NCBI RefSeq assembly: GCF_002878395.1
Contig: NC_061120.1
Coordinates: forward strand, 118,624,405-118,688,404
DNA from: Capsicum annuum
Taxonomy: Eukaryota; Streptophyta; Magnoliopsida; Solanales; Solanaceae
DNA: 64,000 nucleotides
Direction: 5' to 3'
A program made the position numbers and the translations under genes. This document shows positions 61,154-64,000 of the stretch, piece by piece (positions within the stretch are counted from its first letter, which is position 1; every line of letters starts with the position of its first letter). The notes beneath the pieces are model-generated. The model saw only the letters and a list, made by a program, of their open reading frames with translations, ran no database searches and was not told where the DNA came from.

Positions 61154-63345
61154 GGTCATGACCTAAACCCGATGTAAGTGGCACCCATACCATCTCTATG
61201 GTGTTAGAAAAATTTAACCCTTATACTTAATCATTGGACTTAATAGAGATTATAAAAAATATGTAATTCTATTAAATTAATTAATATTATTTAAATATTC
61301 TAACAATAATAACAACATGGAAATAAACAAATGTTTAAAATATCCCCTAAGAACTAAAAGTCTTTGTACCAAAAACAACTAACAAATGTTGACAATAGGT
61401 TAAGCCCAAAAGTTATAAGCAAAATATCCATGCCTCAAATAAATGGACAAGAACTAAAGAGAGATGACTTATGGTTTCTAAAAAGATGTAAATAATCCTT
61501 GAGTCGATGCGTGTCATGGTCTAAAGCTAATGTAGTCTCTGAAAGATGTTCTACACTTAATGAAAAATAGAGTACATGTAGTAATTACAAAATAAATATC
61601 TACTAGTAGAGTCATTAGCCACCCCATAAAGATAAATGTGAACAGAAAATAATAACCTTATAAACAAGTACAACCATGAAACTTAACAATTACCATTACA
61701 TCATTATATTTCCACTTAGCCTTTTCCCCATCACAAAATGAATACAGAAAAGTATAAGTCAATATAGGTAATATACGAAGTCAAGACCATGTCTAATGAC
61801 AATGATAAGGCAATAAACAATGACACAATAATAAGTTTCACCCTGCCTCAATTACTAATTAAATAAACATCATTAGAAATTATACCTTTCTAATATACCA
61901 ATAGCCCAAACCACATAAGGATCCAATATAATAAAAATAATATCTACTGTTCACTCAAAGGACCCAATATATATCAATAACAACAAAATTTTTCCACTCA
62001 AGGAAACGCAAACCACCAGTATCATCTACACACATGCCAAGGGTCTTATGGTTTCCCACAAGCTAGGACCTATAGGGGCAAGCTACGTCCATGTACTCAC
62101 CCTTATCCTGAGATAATGTGATGCCACCTATATTACAACAACCCTACCCTTATAATCCTTGAGTAACACAAATTTTGTAATGATGACCTTTAGTGGTTCA
62201 TCTAACAATAATAATTGATATCAAAACAAATACATTACAAATGAGAAGAAGGCAATCATACATGTACAACAAACAAGCCTTTGATACAACCTCATTAAAT
62301 GTCATCAGACACTTAGGATATCATTACACAATTAAACCTTTTAAAATATACATTGTAAAAAGTGCACAAAGATATTGTTTGCATGAAAAATTAAACTAAA
62401 TTTAGTTTTCAACTCTATTTACCATCACCTACCTCGATCTAAGCTTGCTCTTGCTCTAAAAAACCTGAGCCTTGCACTTTATCGCAATGTCAGAATGATT
62501 TCAATCTAAAAAGAACAATACAACACTTATTTCAAATGATTACCTTCTAATAAAGATTATACCCTAATCCCGTAACCCCAAGTTCAAAGTCATGTTTATT
62601 CTCTCATTCTAGAGTTTTCTACAATCATTTAACCTTAATTTTACTAATCTAATGTTTATATGTATGATTCTAAGCATGAACCCTTATTTCATCTATTTTT
62701 AATAACTAAGAGTTCAACCCAAAACCACCAAATTGCCTTTAGTAATTCCACTTCCATCACGTTAATCCTTATCCATACCCAAAAAATTGTAATTTTAAGG
62801 TTATTCTTAAAAAAACTAGTTAGAAGGATAGAATTACATACCATAAAGAAAAATGAATTGCTCTAAATTGCCTTCTCCAGCCATTGAACATATTTGGAAT
62901 GAAAAAATATATTTTTTTGTTTTCTTCAATAATTAGTGGTTATCCCAATATAGAGGGTAATTGCTATAGTGGCATTGTTATAACACGATTCACCAGTAAT
63001 GGCGGGATTGACCAACACTCACTAACGCTCTAGCGAGCTAGTATTAGCGGTCTTTCTCAAACTTTAGTATCATAGGTGGAGGTAGAAAGTTCATATACCC
63101 CTTAAATTTACTAATTTCACAACACACTCTCGGATATTGATATCCTAAACTATCCTTTTTATGTCAAATACAATATTTGGAGTTCTACTAAACCAAATTC
63201 CTTTTTAAAAGTTTCTATGGATTCCTTATCATCTTAGCTATCACAAGATAACCTCAAATTAGTTAACCATTAACTAATACATTCCCGAATTATCCTACGT
63301 CGTGCTATACTTGAATTTCATTCAAGACTAGCCTAGCCTAAATTT
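61154..63345 (-). repeat. DELTA 5' LTR
   Basis: About 2.2 kb, paired with 48249-50543. The edge at the primer-binding site reads GGTCATGACCTAAACCC. The outer edge is blurred (ACTAGCCTAGCC near 63330-63345) and lacks a clear TACA end. ORFs 62193-62399 and 62660-62866 (plus) are accidental. Confidence 0.75.
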
Positions 63346-63484
63346 TATAACTATTTATCTGGAGAGAATCTTAACCTAAATTTTTGCACTAGACATTACC
63401 ATGATGATATAAATGTACATTATATTAAGTAGAAATATGTGGTCGTGATTACCCCAAAACAAAACAACATAGGATCTAAAGGAT
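63346..63484. other. Short unassigned stretch
   Basis: About 140 bases between two LTRs. AT-rich; I see no motif, repeat or ORF in it. Confidence 0.4.
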
Positions 63485-64000
63485 TGTATCACAACCCAAA
63501 CTCTGGCATGATTATGATGAGCATCTCAAGCCCACCATGGGACCAAAACCACCCCCTTAGACTTACTTCTAGAGCATAATGAAAATAAACAATGGAAGTT
63601 AACCAAATAAATTAAAGATAAATAAATCCAAAATAAAATGTAACTAGTCAAAACAAGGCATCAATGACATCAAAATCTTATTCATGAAATATCTAAACAA
63701 AGAATAACAAATAAGTTGGGATATTCCCCAACCTATGACATAGAGAATAAAAAAACTAAGATAATAAGGAAATTAATGAATTGATCGAGCCTTAAGGATG
63801 GGCGCTCACCACTTCACACCTAATCAATAGAAGTACACAACTGCCTAACGTTGTACACGAGTAATAAAAAAGTCCTCGAACCTACATCATGAAATGATAT
63901 TGCATCCGAGGATGGTCAGTGGGGAAAGCAATAGCATATAATTCAAGTGATGGCAATAAAGTTATGAATTTACCAAAATTAGACATAAACCACATCCACA
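63485..64000 (-). repeat. Start of another gypsy LTR, cut by the window edge
   Basis: TGTATCACAACCCAAACTCTGG followed by GATGAGCATCTCAAGCCC (63485-63530) is the standard inner LTR edge seen in BETA and GAMMA, and the next 500 bases resemble the opening of the GAMMA LTR (compare 35930-36400). The rest lies to the right of the window. Confidence 0.6.

Larger units (their letters stand above)
48249..63345 (-). mobile_element. DELTA element split by ALPHA LTR material
   Basis: Two LTRs of the same family bound the stretch (48249-50543 and 61154-63345). Pol remains lie next to the left LTR (50544-51960), and gag and primer-binding site lie next to the right one (59349-61150). That is the proper order for one minus-strand element. 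Between pol and gag sit ALPHA LTR pieces (51961-59348). No clean target duplication was found for either the DELTA element or the insert. Integrase is not readable. Confidence 0.6.

Noticed and set aside
1..64000. Endogenous pararetrovirus, tRNA, rRNA or organellar insertion
   Set aside because: No movement-protein or coat-like text, no tRNA cloverleaf boxes beyond the primer-binding sites, and no rRNA or plastid-like gene blocks were recognised. All RT matches the gypsy gag-PR-RT-RNase H-integrase order where enough remains to judge.

Overview
This window looks like plant nuclear heterochromatin: about 64 kb of nested, decayed Ty3/gypsy LTR retrotransposons. I found no convincing host gene, tRNA, rRNA, CRISPR or bacterial-type gene. 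LTRs of 2-4 kb, a primer-binding site matching initiator tRNA-Met (variants of TTGGTATCAGAG), TGTAA...TTACA LTR ends and chromodomain-like pol tails fit Tekay/Del-type chromoviruses of the kind that fill large Solanaceae genomes (Capsicum, Nicotiana and Solanum are the obvious candidates). The host assignment is an inference from recalled style, not a search. Every retroelement whose direction can be read lies on the minus strand.

I use four provisional family names. ALPHA: LTRs at 2086-4525, 36851-40154, 42076-42846, 52518-55099 and 56740-59348. BETA: LTRs at 4526-8246, 19871-23780 and 28550-32435, plus a diverged relative X. GAMMA: LTRs at 11694-13032, 35870-43372 (interrupted) and 44952-46772. 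DELTA: LTRs at 48249-50543 and 61154-63345.

Layout from left to right. 1-4525: gag-pol start, primer-binding site and 5' LTR of an ALPHA element that runs off the left edge and sits inside a BETA LTR (4526-8246). 8252-11693: older LTR debris (X, X2). 11694-16495: GAMMA 3' LTR, polypurine tract and pol back to the middle of the protease. 16496-19870: an AT-rich island of unknown origin. 19871-32435: a complete but dead BETA element with a perfect 5-bp target duplication, AAAAT. 32441-35869: a second copy of the X/X2 debris. 35870-43372: a second GAMMA LTR piece interrupted by a 6-kb gag-only ALPHA element (36851-42846). 43373-46772: GAMMA gag, the protease start, primer-binding site and 5' LTR. 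46773-48248: an orphan reverse transcriptase fragment. 48249-63345: a DELTA element split by ALPHA LTR material (51961-59348). From 63485: the start of another LTR.

Two structural points stand out. First, the two GAMMA halves (11694-16495 and 43373-46772) meet almost exactly at one point in the protease, just after its DPGST motif, as if one element were cut open and about 27 kb placed inside it. Second, that 27 kb ends in a copy of the neighbouring stretch 4526-12360, with the same LTR/flank junctions, so a local duplication was involved. No element looks able to move by itself: all reading frames carry stops, frameshifts or deletions.
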